Assembly: GCF_041381155.1 (NCBI RefSeq)
Contig: NC_091147.1
Coordinates: 27,311,849-27,375,848 of the forward strand
From: Argopecten irradians
Lineage: Eukaryota > Mollusca > Bivalvia > Pectinida > Pectinidae
Length of the DNA stretch: 64,000 nt
Direction of reading: 5' to 3'
Position numbers and translations under genes: made by a program. Of the stretch, positions 50,424 through 61,749 are shown one piece after another. The notes beneath the pieces are model-generated. The model ran no database searches and had not been told where the DNA came from. It saw only the letters and a list, made by a program, of their open reading frames with translations. The first letter of the stretch is position 1. Each line of letters opens with the position of its first letter.

Positions 50424-50765
50424 TTAAAGATGCTCAACCGCCGACAGAGCATAAATGATACTCATCATTTGAACAACAGTGGATGTTTAATCGTGTATAT
50501 ATATGTCTAATCAACACAAAAAATAACATAAAATAATTTATTTTGCTTTTGGTGCATATATAGAACATAGTGCCACGGATTTTTTTCGGGATGCAATTAA
50601 TTATTTCTAATATTTTTATCTTGACGTAAAATTAGAAGCTCAAACTTTCCAGTGGTGGTAATGGTGTTAAGTAAGTAATTTTTGTAACCGAAGAAAAATA
50701 CCAAATCGTCTGATCCTTTTTTGACAGTGAAAAAATACCATTTGTCAGCGGTGAAGCATCTTTAA
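50424..50765. mobile_element. TTAA-flanked MITE, copy 3
   Basis: A 342-bp element from TTAAAGATGCTCAACCG to GCGGTGAAGCATCTTTAA. It matches copies 1 and 2 but has lost about 20 bases around 50557 (the ACTTCATTCCATAT part). Ends remain recognisable and TTAA is intact on both sides. Confidence 0.8.
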
Positions 50766-51514
50766 AAATCAGTAGTGATTTTTTTTTTGTGAAACATGTT
50801 TAAGATTTTTTTTATATATCATATTGCATTGATGACTATATCCATTTGGTATTCACTCAAAATTAATATATTGATCGATTTCAAAATGACCAATTATTCC
50901 AATCAATATGTGGCATTTATCCTATGGGTTGTTTTGTATTAAAGTGACACGAGTGACATCTTATAGACTTAAGTGATATGTATATTAAAAGTCTTTAAAG
51001 TCCCTCTTATCCTCGACTTCTCGGAATCCCCAAATCTAGGCAGTGGTATTTTTAGTCATTAAAATCTGAGTCAGGGTTCATTTAAACTAATACCCGGTTT
51101 ATGAATTTTAATACTTGGAGTCCCGCGATGTTGACTCAATCTTAATGAATAAATATTTTCTAGATAATTTGGAATACGTTATAAAATTTGCCTCGCTGTA
51201 CCTACTATTGTAAATATGAGAGTTAAAGTTAATTCTGTGATCAAAATTTCCAGTTTATATAAGTCTATGGCTAATATTCCGGTCAAACAGAAAAGTTATT
51301 TTAATCTTCGTATAGTAACGATGTATTGAGAACGGAATGGGTAGCACTATAATACGGATACCTGTCAGAAATTATGACGGATTTGACATGATATCATAGG
51401 TAAATATAGATGTATACTCTTACCTCAAGTTCGCAGGTGTGAATATGGGGAGGTCTCCAGAATTAATTCCAATATATCTACGAATCTTTTAAGATGCCAG
51501 ACTTAACATTCCAT
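50766..51514. other. AT-rich intergenic stretch, nothing recognised
   Basis: No gene, RNA or clear repeat seen. Confidence 0.6.
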
Positions 51515-52215
51515 TTGTATTATCATAAGAAAGGTATTCAAACAATTACTTATTAAGTACTTATTGATTATGAATTATATACGTGTATCATAGACCGGTT
51601 CGAATTCCCTATACGGCATTAAATGGATAAGGGCACATGACTGCCCCTTGTAGCATTCCGGCTGCCACCCCACGTTAGACCCATTGCTTGATTTCATCGC
51701 CGTAAAAAAATGATAATATATTATCATACAAAAGGTTTTCAAACAATTAGATCTAATTATTTATTATGAATAAAATAGTGTATACTCCTCTCTGTTGTTA
51801 AAGTCTTCAAACCATGGGTCCCTATCATAGGTCATTTCGAATTCCCTATACAACATACATTAAATGTACAAATGTATCAGGGCACATGACCGCCCCTTGT
51901 ACAACCCCGATCTCCATCCCCTTATTAAACTCATTGCTTGATTGCATCGCCACAAAAAAGTCTGATAATACATTATCATACGATGACAATGTTTTAGAAC
52001 TGTGGGTATTTACAGCAGAGCGGTTGTTCAAATCACTAACATGCTTCAAACAAGTTGTATATTTTGTGCCCAATCTCATTGCTTCTAATGGTGATAAATT
52101 ATGTTAAAATAAAAACATTAAACGTAAAAGGCCACATAACCGCCCCTTGTAGTACTCCGGTTCCATCCACTTTAAACTTCTCGCATGATTCTTAAAAAAA
52201 GTGATATTAAGTTCT
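51515..52215. repeat. Diverged 250-bp tandem repeat, about three units
   Basis: The phrase GCACATGACTGCCCCTTGTA and its variants recur at 51632, 51881 and 52131, spacing 249-250. Each is followed by CTCC/TTCC-G-TG/TC-CA-CC text, CATTGCTTGATT-CATCGCC and TATTATCATAC. The units are clearly diverged. ORFs across it on both strands look incidental. Confidence 0.75.
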
Positions 52216-53620
52216 CTAATTACTAAAATAATTATAAAGACAACACGGAGACACCATGCATTTCTGTTGTGACTACTTGGAGGAGAACGCCAAATTAAAG
52301 CATTTAAGGACTGGCTTTTCAGCAAAATATTTTAATATTTTTTCCTATTGCTTCTACAACTTTATATTAAACTATTGTACTGACACTAGCATCGGTTGTT
52401 TTATTAATATTTCACAAATATCTTCATTCCAAAAATAAGTTTGAAAGCCCGGAGAAAACAACAAAATTCCAGACTCTGATACATTTTGACCACAGCGAGA
52501 GGTTTAGGACCAGGGGTATAATGTCAGACATTGCAATAGTTGTAACAGACATCATATCATTTGTGGAATACTTGGGTCTCCCATTCTGAAGAGCAAGCAG
52601 ACCTAATTTTTCCTTCCAAGAAGGAGATGACAGGATTCTGGAGCCACACCGACTAGCTATTAGTGAAATGTCACACTTGTTGTACCAATATTTATCATCT
52701 TTGATGTCTTAAATGGTCGAAGTCAACGCACAAAAATAGACATATATATATGGCCAGCTCACTATGACGCGTGTTTCGACCACGGATATCTAACTAAACT
52801 TTTTGAGACTTTGCTATAAAACTATCAATATGCTTGAATTATTTGAAGAAAAAAGCTTTTGAATAATGTTTTTTCATTGAGACTTTCATTGGTTTCGATA
52901 CAAACACTGGTGAACTTAAGACATGCCGACAGGCATAGTGACTATTGAACAATGCAGCATTGATGTGTTCAGTTTAGTTGCAAATACCAACAAATTAAGT
53001 AAAAGTTATTTCAACTGTGTTGGTGACATCATAATTGTCTATGGAACAGACTGTATCTGTTTTTATAACAATTGTCTTGTGTATAACGACCGGAAGTTCA
53101 TATTACAACAGTCGGCAGCCACCAATAAACGATCGAGTTGACCGGAAAGTGATAGGTAATAAAAAGTCGGGTAGCGATGATCAATAAATCCGGCTAGCAC
53201 AGACCATACAATGGCAATAAAAACGACTGTACTCACTGATTGTAAAAAGAAGGATAAAATGGAGGGCTGGCGTGAGTCGGTTAATATCCTCTGTTTCACG
53301 TTTGTTTATTTATTGTTCACGGGTATTACTGAGGGAGGTAATATTTTCTCTCTTATTAAGGCGATAAAGTGGTAGAGGGTTGATGGGTTTGTTTTTAATA
53401 CCTATGAATTGGCGAGAAGTGTTTAGTTAATTATCGTATTCAGTGTCTGGTTTTACCGAGCTTTTATGATAAACAGATCAGTGACGTTATGTTTTCGTGC
53501 CGTCTACAGAATACAAATCAATGCAAAAAATAGAAATACACATCTAAACGAAAAGTAAGAAAGAAATAAGCAAATGAGAGCAATAAAAAGGAAAAGAAGA
53601 AAATTTAAAGGGAAAAAGAT
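52216..53620. other. Intergenic stretch, nothing recognised
   Basis: Several 60-78-codon ORFs occur on both strands without recognisable domains or splice support. No repeat was identified. Confidence 0.5.
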
Positions 53621-53748
53621 AGAAAGAAAGAAGAAGGAAAAAAAGAAAGAAAGAAAGAAAAAAGGAAAGAAAGAAAGAAAGAAAGAAAGAAAGGAAAGAA
53701 AGAAAGAAAGAAAGAAAGAAAAGAAAGAAAGAAAGAAAGTAAGAAAGA
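53621..53748 (+). repeat. (GAAA)n microsatellite
   Basis: About 130 bases of AGAA/GAAA units with occasional GG interruptions. The long minus-strand ORF across it (Phe/Leu/Ser-rich) is a low-complexity artefact. Confidence 0.95.
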
Positions 53749-54224
53749 GGAGGTCACCAACTGATGCTGTTTTATTTTTCCATTTACATAAAATCGGCTT
53801 CTTTTTAGTTCCATAAAATTGGAAAGTTCGAAAACCCGAGAATTCGATGCAAATCCACCGATCTACAGTTATTTCAGATACCCCACTTGGATATTGAAAT
53901 GAAGATCTTTCAAACAAATCATCCCCTCAAATATATCTTTTCAAAGAAATACAAATCAGTTTTTTTTCATAATTTCACATATGAAAACACCAAAAAAAAC
54001 TGCGGTTCCTTAAGTGGTACTCCTCTAAGCCGAGTCGAAGGGTTAAAGATATCTGGCCTTTGTACTACAGAAAATCGTATACAAACATGGTCTCCGCAGA
54101 TAAAAAGTATGGAGACTATCAGCATATACGGGACATTTTAAGATTAATTGCTCTCTCATGTCAGTTCAACGCGAATTAGCCCCAAAATACAGATACAAAA
54201 ACAATCATTCGTTTTTCTTGAACG

Positions 54225-54320
54225 AGCTTGTTTGTCTCTTAGCTGATCGGAATAGTTTTTTTCGAGGTTCGAATCTGGGAGCCGGAGTGGCCGAATGGAA
54301 TGCACTTGGGTCCGATCCGA
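54225..54320 (+). mobile_element. tRNA-like SINE head, degenerate
   Basis: CTTAGCTGATCGGAATAG (A-box-like) is followed by GAGGTTCGAATCTGGG (B-box-like), and then a second A-box-like GGAGTGGCCGAATGG. Spacing is too short and the stems do not close, so this is a SINE remnant rather than a working tRNA gene. Confidence 0.35.
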
Positions 54321-55667
54321 TAAAGGGCCGATTTAGACAAACATTGTGGTATTCTGTGGTCTCATTACCCTTCTTATCGCCAAGATATGGCTCATATTTT
54401 GACAATCTTGCTGTTTGCCTGTAAAACTATTGCCACCGCTGCCGGCGATGTTTGTTTTGAATTTTGAGTGGGTCCCCTACACAATAGTTCACACCCGGCG
54501 TAAGGTCGGTGACCAAATCGTAACAGAATGGTCGGAATTTCTGTTGAAGAGGCATTCTTTAAATCACATTTGAATTACTCGCTACTTAATGCCTATTGTT
54601 TATTCCACGATTTATTATTGAGTGTGTTTAATCCAATATGATTACCTCAAATAATACTCCTTGTAAAGGCTACCTGACAACGCTAGGTCTTGAAGGCCGA
54701 AACGATGATATAAGTGATTTCAGGTCCAAACCCATCTTCACCCTGTCCCGTTAGCGGGGTATATCGTAACTCCATCCATCTTTGAGATAATCTTGTTCGT
54801 AGCTATACCTATCCATTATACAATTTCTGTAGTTTTGCGTTGTTTTATATTGCACGCTAAGTGTCCTAACAAACGCATGAACGTCTTGCGTTGTGTTGTA
54901 GGTGGACTGACTAGCAGTCTCTTGAAATGTTGAGAGAAAAAATCACTTAAATACTGCTTGATTGTTTTTGTCCCTACTACATGTCTGAGTCTATACTAAG
55001 TTTCAAACTAGGGGGAGATAATCTAGTGACGAACGTCTTATCAACAACTGAGAGTCTGGTGGCCAGTCTATGTTATTAGGTAGCGAGTGGATGTGTCTTA
55101 TAAACAATGGCTTGATGCTTTCTCACTTTTTAAGCATACAGCTGTACGCTCTGGAGACCTTTAACACCGGTCCCGCAAAAAGCATATGGATATATTCTGA
55201 AGGCCGACAAGGATTCAAAATCGATGACAGTCATAATTAGTATTTCGTCATCAATCTATGAATATGAAACAACTATGGTAGATGATGTTTATATGGTTAT
55301 AAAATTATCACTATATTTTGTGATGTTATGGCCGTTTTGAACTCAAAGACAAGTATTTTTTTCGTGGAACTTAGTTTCTTAACCAAATACGTAGAATTCC
55401 AATGTTAATTAGGCGGATCTCCATGACCATTTTAGAATCTTCATGTTGTTGAAATGAGCATTCTACGAGACAAGGAAGTGGATCATTTTCATATGACCCC
55501 TGTCTCCGAGCCAGAAATGAATCTCCCGTACTCATTTGCACACTATTTCCTCTGTAGATTTCCATGTCGCCAAGCTGTGAAAATTAAGGTATCTTATAAA
55601 AGACCGGTGCGGCTCTCATGGTATTACACAGAATCGTCACGCGAGGCACCATAGGTTGTATTTTCCT
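54321..55667. other. Intergenic stretch, nothing recognised
   Basis: Composition is somewhat more balanced than average, but no gene, domain or repeat could be identified. Confidence 0.5.
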
Positions 55668-55668
55668 A

Positions 55669-55684
55669 CCGCTAGGGGGTGCTG
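55669..55684 (+). promoter_or_regulatory. CTCF-like motif
   Basis: CCGCTAGGGGGTGCTG matches the CTCF core CCACYAGGGGGCGCTR at all but three or four tolerated positions. It is in the opposite orientation to the pair at 819-861, on the other side of Zic. Confidence 0.4.
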
Positions 55685-55689
55685 GCTAA

Positions 55690-56166
55690 TTATTTCCCGT
55701 TTCTCGGCAGCTGTGAACGTGCGATAACAAAACATCTGCCATGAGGCTCAGGCATCCCGTGGTGACCCCGAAAATTAAACGATACAAATGCGTAGAAACT
55801 TGAAATATTGTAAAGTATTTGGGTACGAAGGGCGTGACTTTTCACCACGATTTGACTCGTGTTGAAGTTCTGCCCAACAAAACACGATATCGTTATAAAT
55901 GCAGTATATCCGTCAAGAAAATAAATTTTAGGTGTCATGTTCGTAATTATTACAGGTTTTTTTCTTTGTCGATTATTTCTAAAATTACACTTTCGCCAAT
56001 CGGTTTTATTGGATGACAATGAAAACGAGTCTTTTCTCGATAAAAAACACACCAAAAATGAGAAATAATGTTTCCTGCCAACTTTGTATAATGAAAAAGG
56101 AAAAGTGGCGAACGATTTTAAAACACAAAAGAGAAAGAAGGCAATTCTGTTGTTGTTTTGTTCCAT
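55690..56166 (-). CDS. Unrecognised 158-codon ORF, doubtful
   Basis: This is the longest open frame in the window outside Zic and simple repeats. From the first ATG (56166) it encodes 158 residues, basic and Phe/Ser/Asn-rich, ending ARSQLPRNGK. The frame stays open upstream to about 56286 without a nearer ATG. I recognise no domain, signal peptide or membrane segment with confidence, although the first 50 residues have hydrophobic patches. ETS- and E-box-like sites lie about 350 bases upstream on its 5' side, which is weak support. It could equally be chance open sequence. Confidence 0.15.
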   Translation of the reverse strand: MEQNNNRIAFFLFCVLKSFATFPFSLYKVGRKHYFSFLVCFLSRKDSFSLSSNKTDWRKCNFRNNRQRKKPVIITNMTPKIYFLDGYTAFITISCFVGQNFNTSQIVVKSHALRTQILYNISSFYAFVSFNFRGHHGMPEPHGRCFVIARSQLPRNGK

Positions 56167-56334
56167 TGAATGTATTAATGGAGAATCAATGACTCTGGTG
56201 TTCGGTAGACTATCAAATAACAGTTTTAGAAGCACACGTTCTTGACTAATGGCTATTTTATAGTATTTGCTGTGACGACGATACAATGGATACTTAGATA
56301 AGTAAAGGTGGACGTTGATCAGGGTTGTTTACGA

Positions 56335-56560
56335 CAAAAGATGGAGGCGGGACACCCAAGGGGGTCATATGATTTAATACGGTAACATATGGAGTCACAA
56401 TTTTATCAAGAACCCTTAATAGAGTGAACACAATAACGTATGTGTTGTAAACAAATATTAATAGATTTTTCATAAACGTTTTTTTGTTCGTAATTTTGTT
56501 CCAACCGGAAGTGAATCATTGTCACGTGGACGCTTGAAAATTGCGCATTTGAGCCGATGT
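56335..56560. promoter_or_regulatory. Promoter-like motif cluster
   Basis: AAAGATGGAGGCGGGAC (YY1-like, about 56338), ACCGGAAGTG (ETS core, about 56504) and GTCACGTGG (USF-type E-box, about 56521) occur within 200 bases. Such combinations mark TATA-less promoters in animals. Neither direction leads to a gene I can recognise. Confidence 0.25.
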
Positions 56561-57219
56561 GTTGCGGATTGATTTGTTATTCGCATGAGCTACATGTATT
56601 GTATAAAAAGAAACCTATCAGAAATTTCTTCTTGAAATCTTTCGTATCATTTAACTTATTGTTGTAATTTTAGAAACCATCTGTTTACAACACATTTTAC
56701 AGTAATCTGATATTTTCTAGACCGTTTTAATGTCTATTTCCTTTCATCAACTATTGTCACCTAATTTTGAAAACACATTTTGTCAAAAAGAAAATGCGTT
56801 TTGACTGTTAATCAATATATTACAATGAAATAATATTAACATATACCATTACCTTGACGTTTCATATCAACAAAATGTTATTTATAAAGTAGAATTACTA
56901 GGTAATATTAGGTTCTCAGTGGTAAGTAATTATAAATATCAATTATTCACCGATTTTATACTGTATAACTTCATATTTGTTGTAGCTTAAAAAAAAATTT
57001 AAAAAAAAAAATAAAAATGAAAAAAAAAAAAAAATAGAGAAAAAAAATTAAAAGGTAAATACACCGAAATTTTAAACAGTGTAGATGTAATTATACTGAA
57101 AAGTTTCAGTCCTTTCGGTTTCCTTTTGATATGCCATAAGTTCACACATCAGCATGGTAGCGCGGATATTTCTAATTCATTAATACGATATAAACAATTT
57201 TTCGGAAATCCAACTCTGC
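56561..57219. other. AT-rich stretch with A-rich low complexity at 56988-57050
   Basis: Apart from the interrupted poly-A tract, no feature is recognised. Confidence 0.6.
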
Positions 57220-57440
57220 TCTATAGGATGTGACCCCGCTCCCCGGGAATCACAGCATCACTGGGCCTTAAATCCCCACCCAGGGTCGCGTTTCAAATTA
57301 GAGTCATGTATAAGATCGATATTTCAATCTAGGTATCACAGACGCTTCTTCACACTCTCGATTCTTAATTGAGGTATCAAACTTCAAAGCGTTTTATGTG
57401 ACTGCGACTATGACTATGCAATGATATGGCGGACACGGCG
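57220..57440. promoter_or_regulatory. G+C-rich unique block, candidate enhancer 16.5 kb upstream of Zic
   Basis: A non-repetitive block with CCCCGCTCCCCGGGAATC, GGGCCTTAAATCCCC and CCCACCCAGGG. The last is, on the minus strand, close to a Gli/Zic-type TGGGTGG core. There is no ORF of note. Composition only; regulatory role is inference. Confidence 0.25.
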
Positions 57441-60040
57441 GAAAGTTGTAGTGTACAATAATAATGATACGGAGTTAGTAAGGCATTGCGAGTGCCACAA
57501 CAACACCTATATTATTACTATACAATTCAGCTTACAACCACCAATCTACTATTTCCGATTTTAATTGATTTTTATATCCTATTTCAAATACCATAAAACC
57601 GGCACTCGCATTGAACCCAGCGGTGTTATAGGTACCAAGGGAGAAGTCATTGTTTGGATGTTATATATAATATCACTATATTCTCATATGTCATTTTCCA
57701 TCATCCTTCTACACAATGACTTCTCCACAGGAACCTCACAATGTCTCCGTTTACCAACAGTGAGAAGCATATAAACTGAAATCATGGTCTATGGATGATA
57801 TCAAAACAAAACCCAAATAACTTTAGTATAGTTAGCTTGTCAATGAAAATTATAAAAAAATCTAATTATCAATTCTTAACTTTGACAATTATTCCTAGTT
57901 TTTGTTGTTGTAAATTCTCTTCATTTGGTCGGGTTATATTTTTCTGTACGCAAAAACATTTAAAAACGTAAAATCTTTTGAAATATTTAAAAAGACTATC
58001 ACATACAATATGATCACATAAAGTTGTTTGATCTGTTACAGATTTATAATTTTATGTATTGAATGGATAAATATGAATATTGGAATCATTCTATTACTTA
58101 AGATTCCCCAATAACCATTTAGACATAATCTGAATTTCCCCCAAAAAGACGTGGAGATGTAGATCGTACATAGACAGAGGGATGATGGATAGGAATGCAT
58201 ATGACCTTTGACACCAAACACAGCATGACGTCATCAGTAATGGGCCAATCCTTGAAAAGAACGAAGGGGCGTAAATTTCAATTTTATGACTTTATATTGA
58301 TGAATTGCTCAATGTACTTTTAAAAATACATTTAGGTGATAATGTGAGTATTCCCTTAAGTCTTCTCGCTGTTATAAAGATACATGCATATCACTACATT
58401 GCACTTTCTCAATACTTATGATATAGTTTTGTAACCAAGATGCTTAATATCCAAGTCACGTGTACTTTCTCAGCTAATTTGGACATGTGCCAACGTTTTT
58501 GACAAGAGTGTTGAAGATCAATGTATCAACTAATTACAACATACATGTATAGTACTCAGTAGTTATTACTTGTCCGAAAATATTCATTTCCAATATTATA
58601 GATGAAATACAACTTAACTTCAAATAACATGTTTTGTAGCATTTCATCACCATTTTCATGAAAAGAATCCACGATTTATTTGTTTGTATTATTGTATATA
58701 AAATTAACCGTTAGATCTAGACTTCTGTTTGTATTTTCAGTTTTTCTGAAGTGTGATCAAAACTGAAAAATCTATCAATGATTAAGACAACAATTGGATA
58801 GAATTTAATATCAAGTTTTGGGTTTCTTTCAACATGTATATATCAACTAACTAGACCGTGAAATGTCTAACAGATAGTTGTAAATGTCGATTAGATACTA
58901 GGGGAGATTCGAGTATTATAGTAGTTATGCCAGCGGTGACATTTTTGATATTTCATTCTCAGGTCTATGCGCATATATCTAAAATAATATTTTCTCTCGG
59001 TAGTTCATTTTGAAATGTCTACCTTGAGAGTTAAAAACCTATAGCTACAAAAAGAAGTTCAATGTGCTAACATATTTGCTTAGCGTGAAGTTAAATGTAA
59101 AACATGAAAGAAATATGTATTCTTATGGAATATTTTGTATACCTGTTCAGTATTTTCAATTTTTGAAGTTTCTAGTTTGCGTTTTCTTACCTGTTTTCCC
59201 TTTAAATTGTAAGCTAATATTCTCCCTTGGGCATTTCTTTCTGATATTTTTATAACATATAATATGAAAACTACACTAACACATAATTCATTAAATATAT
59301 ATCTTTAAGAGTACGACAACTATATCAGTTTTCGTGTGAAGTATGGATATATCATTCTCTGCGGAACTTGTGTTACATTAATGATACCGCACCAAAATCA
59401 CTGCGGACCTGCTGTTGGGATTAATGAGGCGAGTTATCTCCCTTGGCGTCCATCCTTTACAATTTTATATCTGTAGCAGATGTTAAAATGTATTCTGCAG
59501 TAAATTTAAAAACCCTACGACAGATCAAACAAACTAGAAACCCTGCAATCAGCTCCACAGTCCCTCATTAGCACGTGAGGTGCACGCGCATCTGTGGTCA
59601 CGTAGGAGATCACATGCAACACGTGAAAATAGAACTTGCGAAATTAATCATACAAAATACGGAAATATCATTTAGACTTTTTTTAATCTGACTGTCTATT
59701 GTCAATACACGACGGTTAATTATGTAATTTATTTTCAAAGACATATTTACTATGGTTTTCATATCAGAAATTCGCTGTCGAAATTTAAGGTAGGCAAAAA
59801 TGTGCCATCTCAAATATATTAATTTTTAGATTAAAAAGGGGGTCTTTAGCGGAACCGTTTGTTTATCTGAAACTCTGTAAATCTAACATACTGGCTAAAT
59901 ATATAAATTTAATTTCTGCTGAATTCAAGGACCACGAAAGTAGTTTTAAGACATTAATTCTTTGATTATAACCACGTATACGACTTTTCAAGATAACTTT
60001 GATGATAATCCTATGATAAATCTACCAAAGCTTAAAATAA
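57441..60040. other. AT-rich intergenic stretch, nothing recognised
   Basis: Short ORFs only. A run of E-box words near 59565-59622 (CACGTGAGG, TCACGTAGG, ACACGTGAA) stands out slightly from the background. Confidence 0.5.
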
Positions 60041-60044
60041 TAAA

Positions 60045-60292
60045 TGCGCATGCGTACACATGCACGCGTGGCGTAAATGGACCGTGGCTATCAGACCCAT
60101 GCTCAATCATTATGACCACAGGGACCTGATATCAAGCAAGCGGAAGATATACGACTTTTTTGTCAGACGAAATCTCGCGAGATTGTCCTCCACATCGGCA
60201 CCAACGTTTCAACGTAAACTTCGCCTATGCAACTTAATGCCAAATATGTGGAATAGACTTATAGTTGAATCTCGTTTATTTGATTCAAAGTG
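60045..60292 (+). other. Possible promoter and first exon of an unrecognised gene
   Basis: TGCGCATGCGTA (60045-60056) is a close NRF1-type site, GCGGAAGAT (about 60140) is ETS-like, and TCTCGCGAGA (60173-60182) is a perfect BANP-type palindrome. These three are typical of animal CpG promoters. An ORF from ATG 60060 encodes about 77 residues with many Arg/Lys. It reaches a splice-donor-like TTCAAA then GTGAGTAT (GT at 60289-60290). A possible acceptor, TTTGTGTTGCAG (ending at about 60956), would continue in frame as KKTAKSELFQNHFKAKM. The joined sequence matches no family I recognise. Confidence 0.3.
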
Positions 60293-61069
60293 AGTATATT
60301 TTGTTATTCTGTACATTCTACGTAGAATCCCTGATACATATTTATTATGTATTTTAACTTTAAATTAAAGCACACATAGAGCTTTGATAAAAATTAAGAT
60401 TTCAAGCTTACTGCTTCGAAATCTGTAGAGACTGACGCTGAACGTCTCTGTTTAAAGTTTCGTCTGGGTAGGCAGCTGACTGTGTCAATTTTCATAATTT
60501 TGAGAAATGGCCCTCGTTAAAATTTCTGGCAACCTGATAGCGAAGTGTTGACTTAAATGTGCAATAAGGAGTTCTCGATGATAGCTCTATAAACTTAGAG
60601 TCTTTAGTTTATCGCTGGTTCAACAGTATCGGATGTCACAGGAAGCATGTGCTAGTAAGAAGAATCCGAGTGAAAATATTTCTCTGCTATAGACTGTTGT
60701 TATCAAACAGTTTATCTCATCTCTTTAAAATTGTAGTTTTAATTGTAGTTGGAGTTCTAGTAAGAGAGCATCACACTATCTTAATATTTCTCATTTACAT
60801 GTATGTATTGTGTGGAAGTTGGTGTTTATTGGTAAATTTAATGTTGATTATTTTTTTAAATTTTGATTAATGTTTTTAAAATATTACATTATCAGGATGT
60901 TGATTTATTTTGAATTTGCATTTTATTTTACGTAATTATGTCGCTTTGTGTTGCAGAAAAACAGCAAAATCAGAACTATTTCAAAACCATTTCAAAGCAA
61001 AGATGACTAGAATTAGTAGTAATCAATATTTTTATTATAAGTTATGTATTACAAAAATCATATGTTTAT

Positions 61070-61270
61070 CATATCGTTTTCGCGTGAGCAATCGCGATAC
61101 CTTTATTTACAACATATTGCAAATACAAATATTCGCGATCAAAGGGCTCTTGATGTAGATGATAACCGCGCATTCTTAATCCCTTGTTATTCGCAAAAGT
61201 ATTTTAATTCGCGTAGAGCTTTCGCGAAATTTTGCGAAAAAATGTATTCCGCAAAAATAATGTGGTTCAC
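61070..61270. mobile_element. Degenerate TCGCGAAA-rich MITE-like element
   Basis: Many words such as TTTTCGCGTGAGC, ATTCGCGATC, TTTCGCGAAATTTTGCGAA occur, and the right end (minus strand TAGTGAACCACATTATTTTT) resembles the right ends of related elements. The left end is unclear. Two overlapping ORFs here are incidental. Confidence 0.4.
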
Positions 61271-61462
61271 TACCATATTATTGGTCATCCATTGTGAATG
61301 ATTGTATTATCATTACTTCTATAAATGTTTTTTTATATTACCGTTTAAATAATGATGAATAATGTATAATAATGCTAAATAATACATGATAATTGCAAAT
61401 ATATTGGTTGTTTTAATAAAATTTGAAAATGAATGAACTTAAGTTTTGTTAACTATTTCTAG

Positions 61463-61632
61463 ACATACGCGCTTTCGTGTGATGTATCGAAGTATGGACA
61501 GATCTCAAGTCAATCTTATTGAAGGTCAAAACAACTAAACGGCGTATGGTGTCAGTGTTTGTCTCCATTGGTACATTTGTTAGACAGACAGTGCCAGTGA
61601 TACCGATAAATGCTTATCTTATTCTTAATGCT
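61463..61632 (+). other. Possible exon (170 bp)
   Basis: The acceptor-like GTTAACTATTTCTAG (ending at 61462) and the donor-like ATGCT then GTAAGTAT (GT at 61633-61634) frame 170 bases. One frame is open over the last 150 bases but has a stop near the acceptor. It could belong with the possible exon at 60045-60288. Weak. Confidence 0.15.
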
Positions 61633-61749
61633 GTAAGTATAACTGAAATACATTTCTTACTTAATAATTTTGTAACTTTCGTATTCCATATCTATTTTAT
61701 CTTATATATTTAAATTGTATTGAATTGGGGTCAAAGAAGTAATATCAAC

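Noticed and set aside
53504-53917. 137-codon minus-strand ORF, Phe/Leu/Ser-rich
   Set aside because: It is the complement of the (GAAA)n microsatellite. Its composition explains the open frame.
54270-54345. tRNA gene
   Set aside because: A- and B-box-like words are present, but spacing is wrong and acceptor and anticodon stems do not pair. It is kept only as a SINE remnant.
60045-61158. LINE C-terminus reading of the 60-kb ORFs (MWNRLIVES ... ELFQNHFKAKM)
   Set aside because: A loose likeness to the WN-LP...F motif of LINE tails, but the knuckle and YNLR-type words are absent. Kept as an unrecognised candidate instead.
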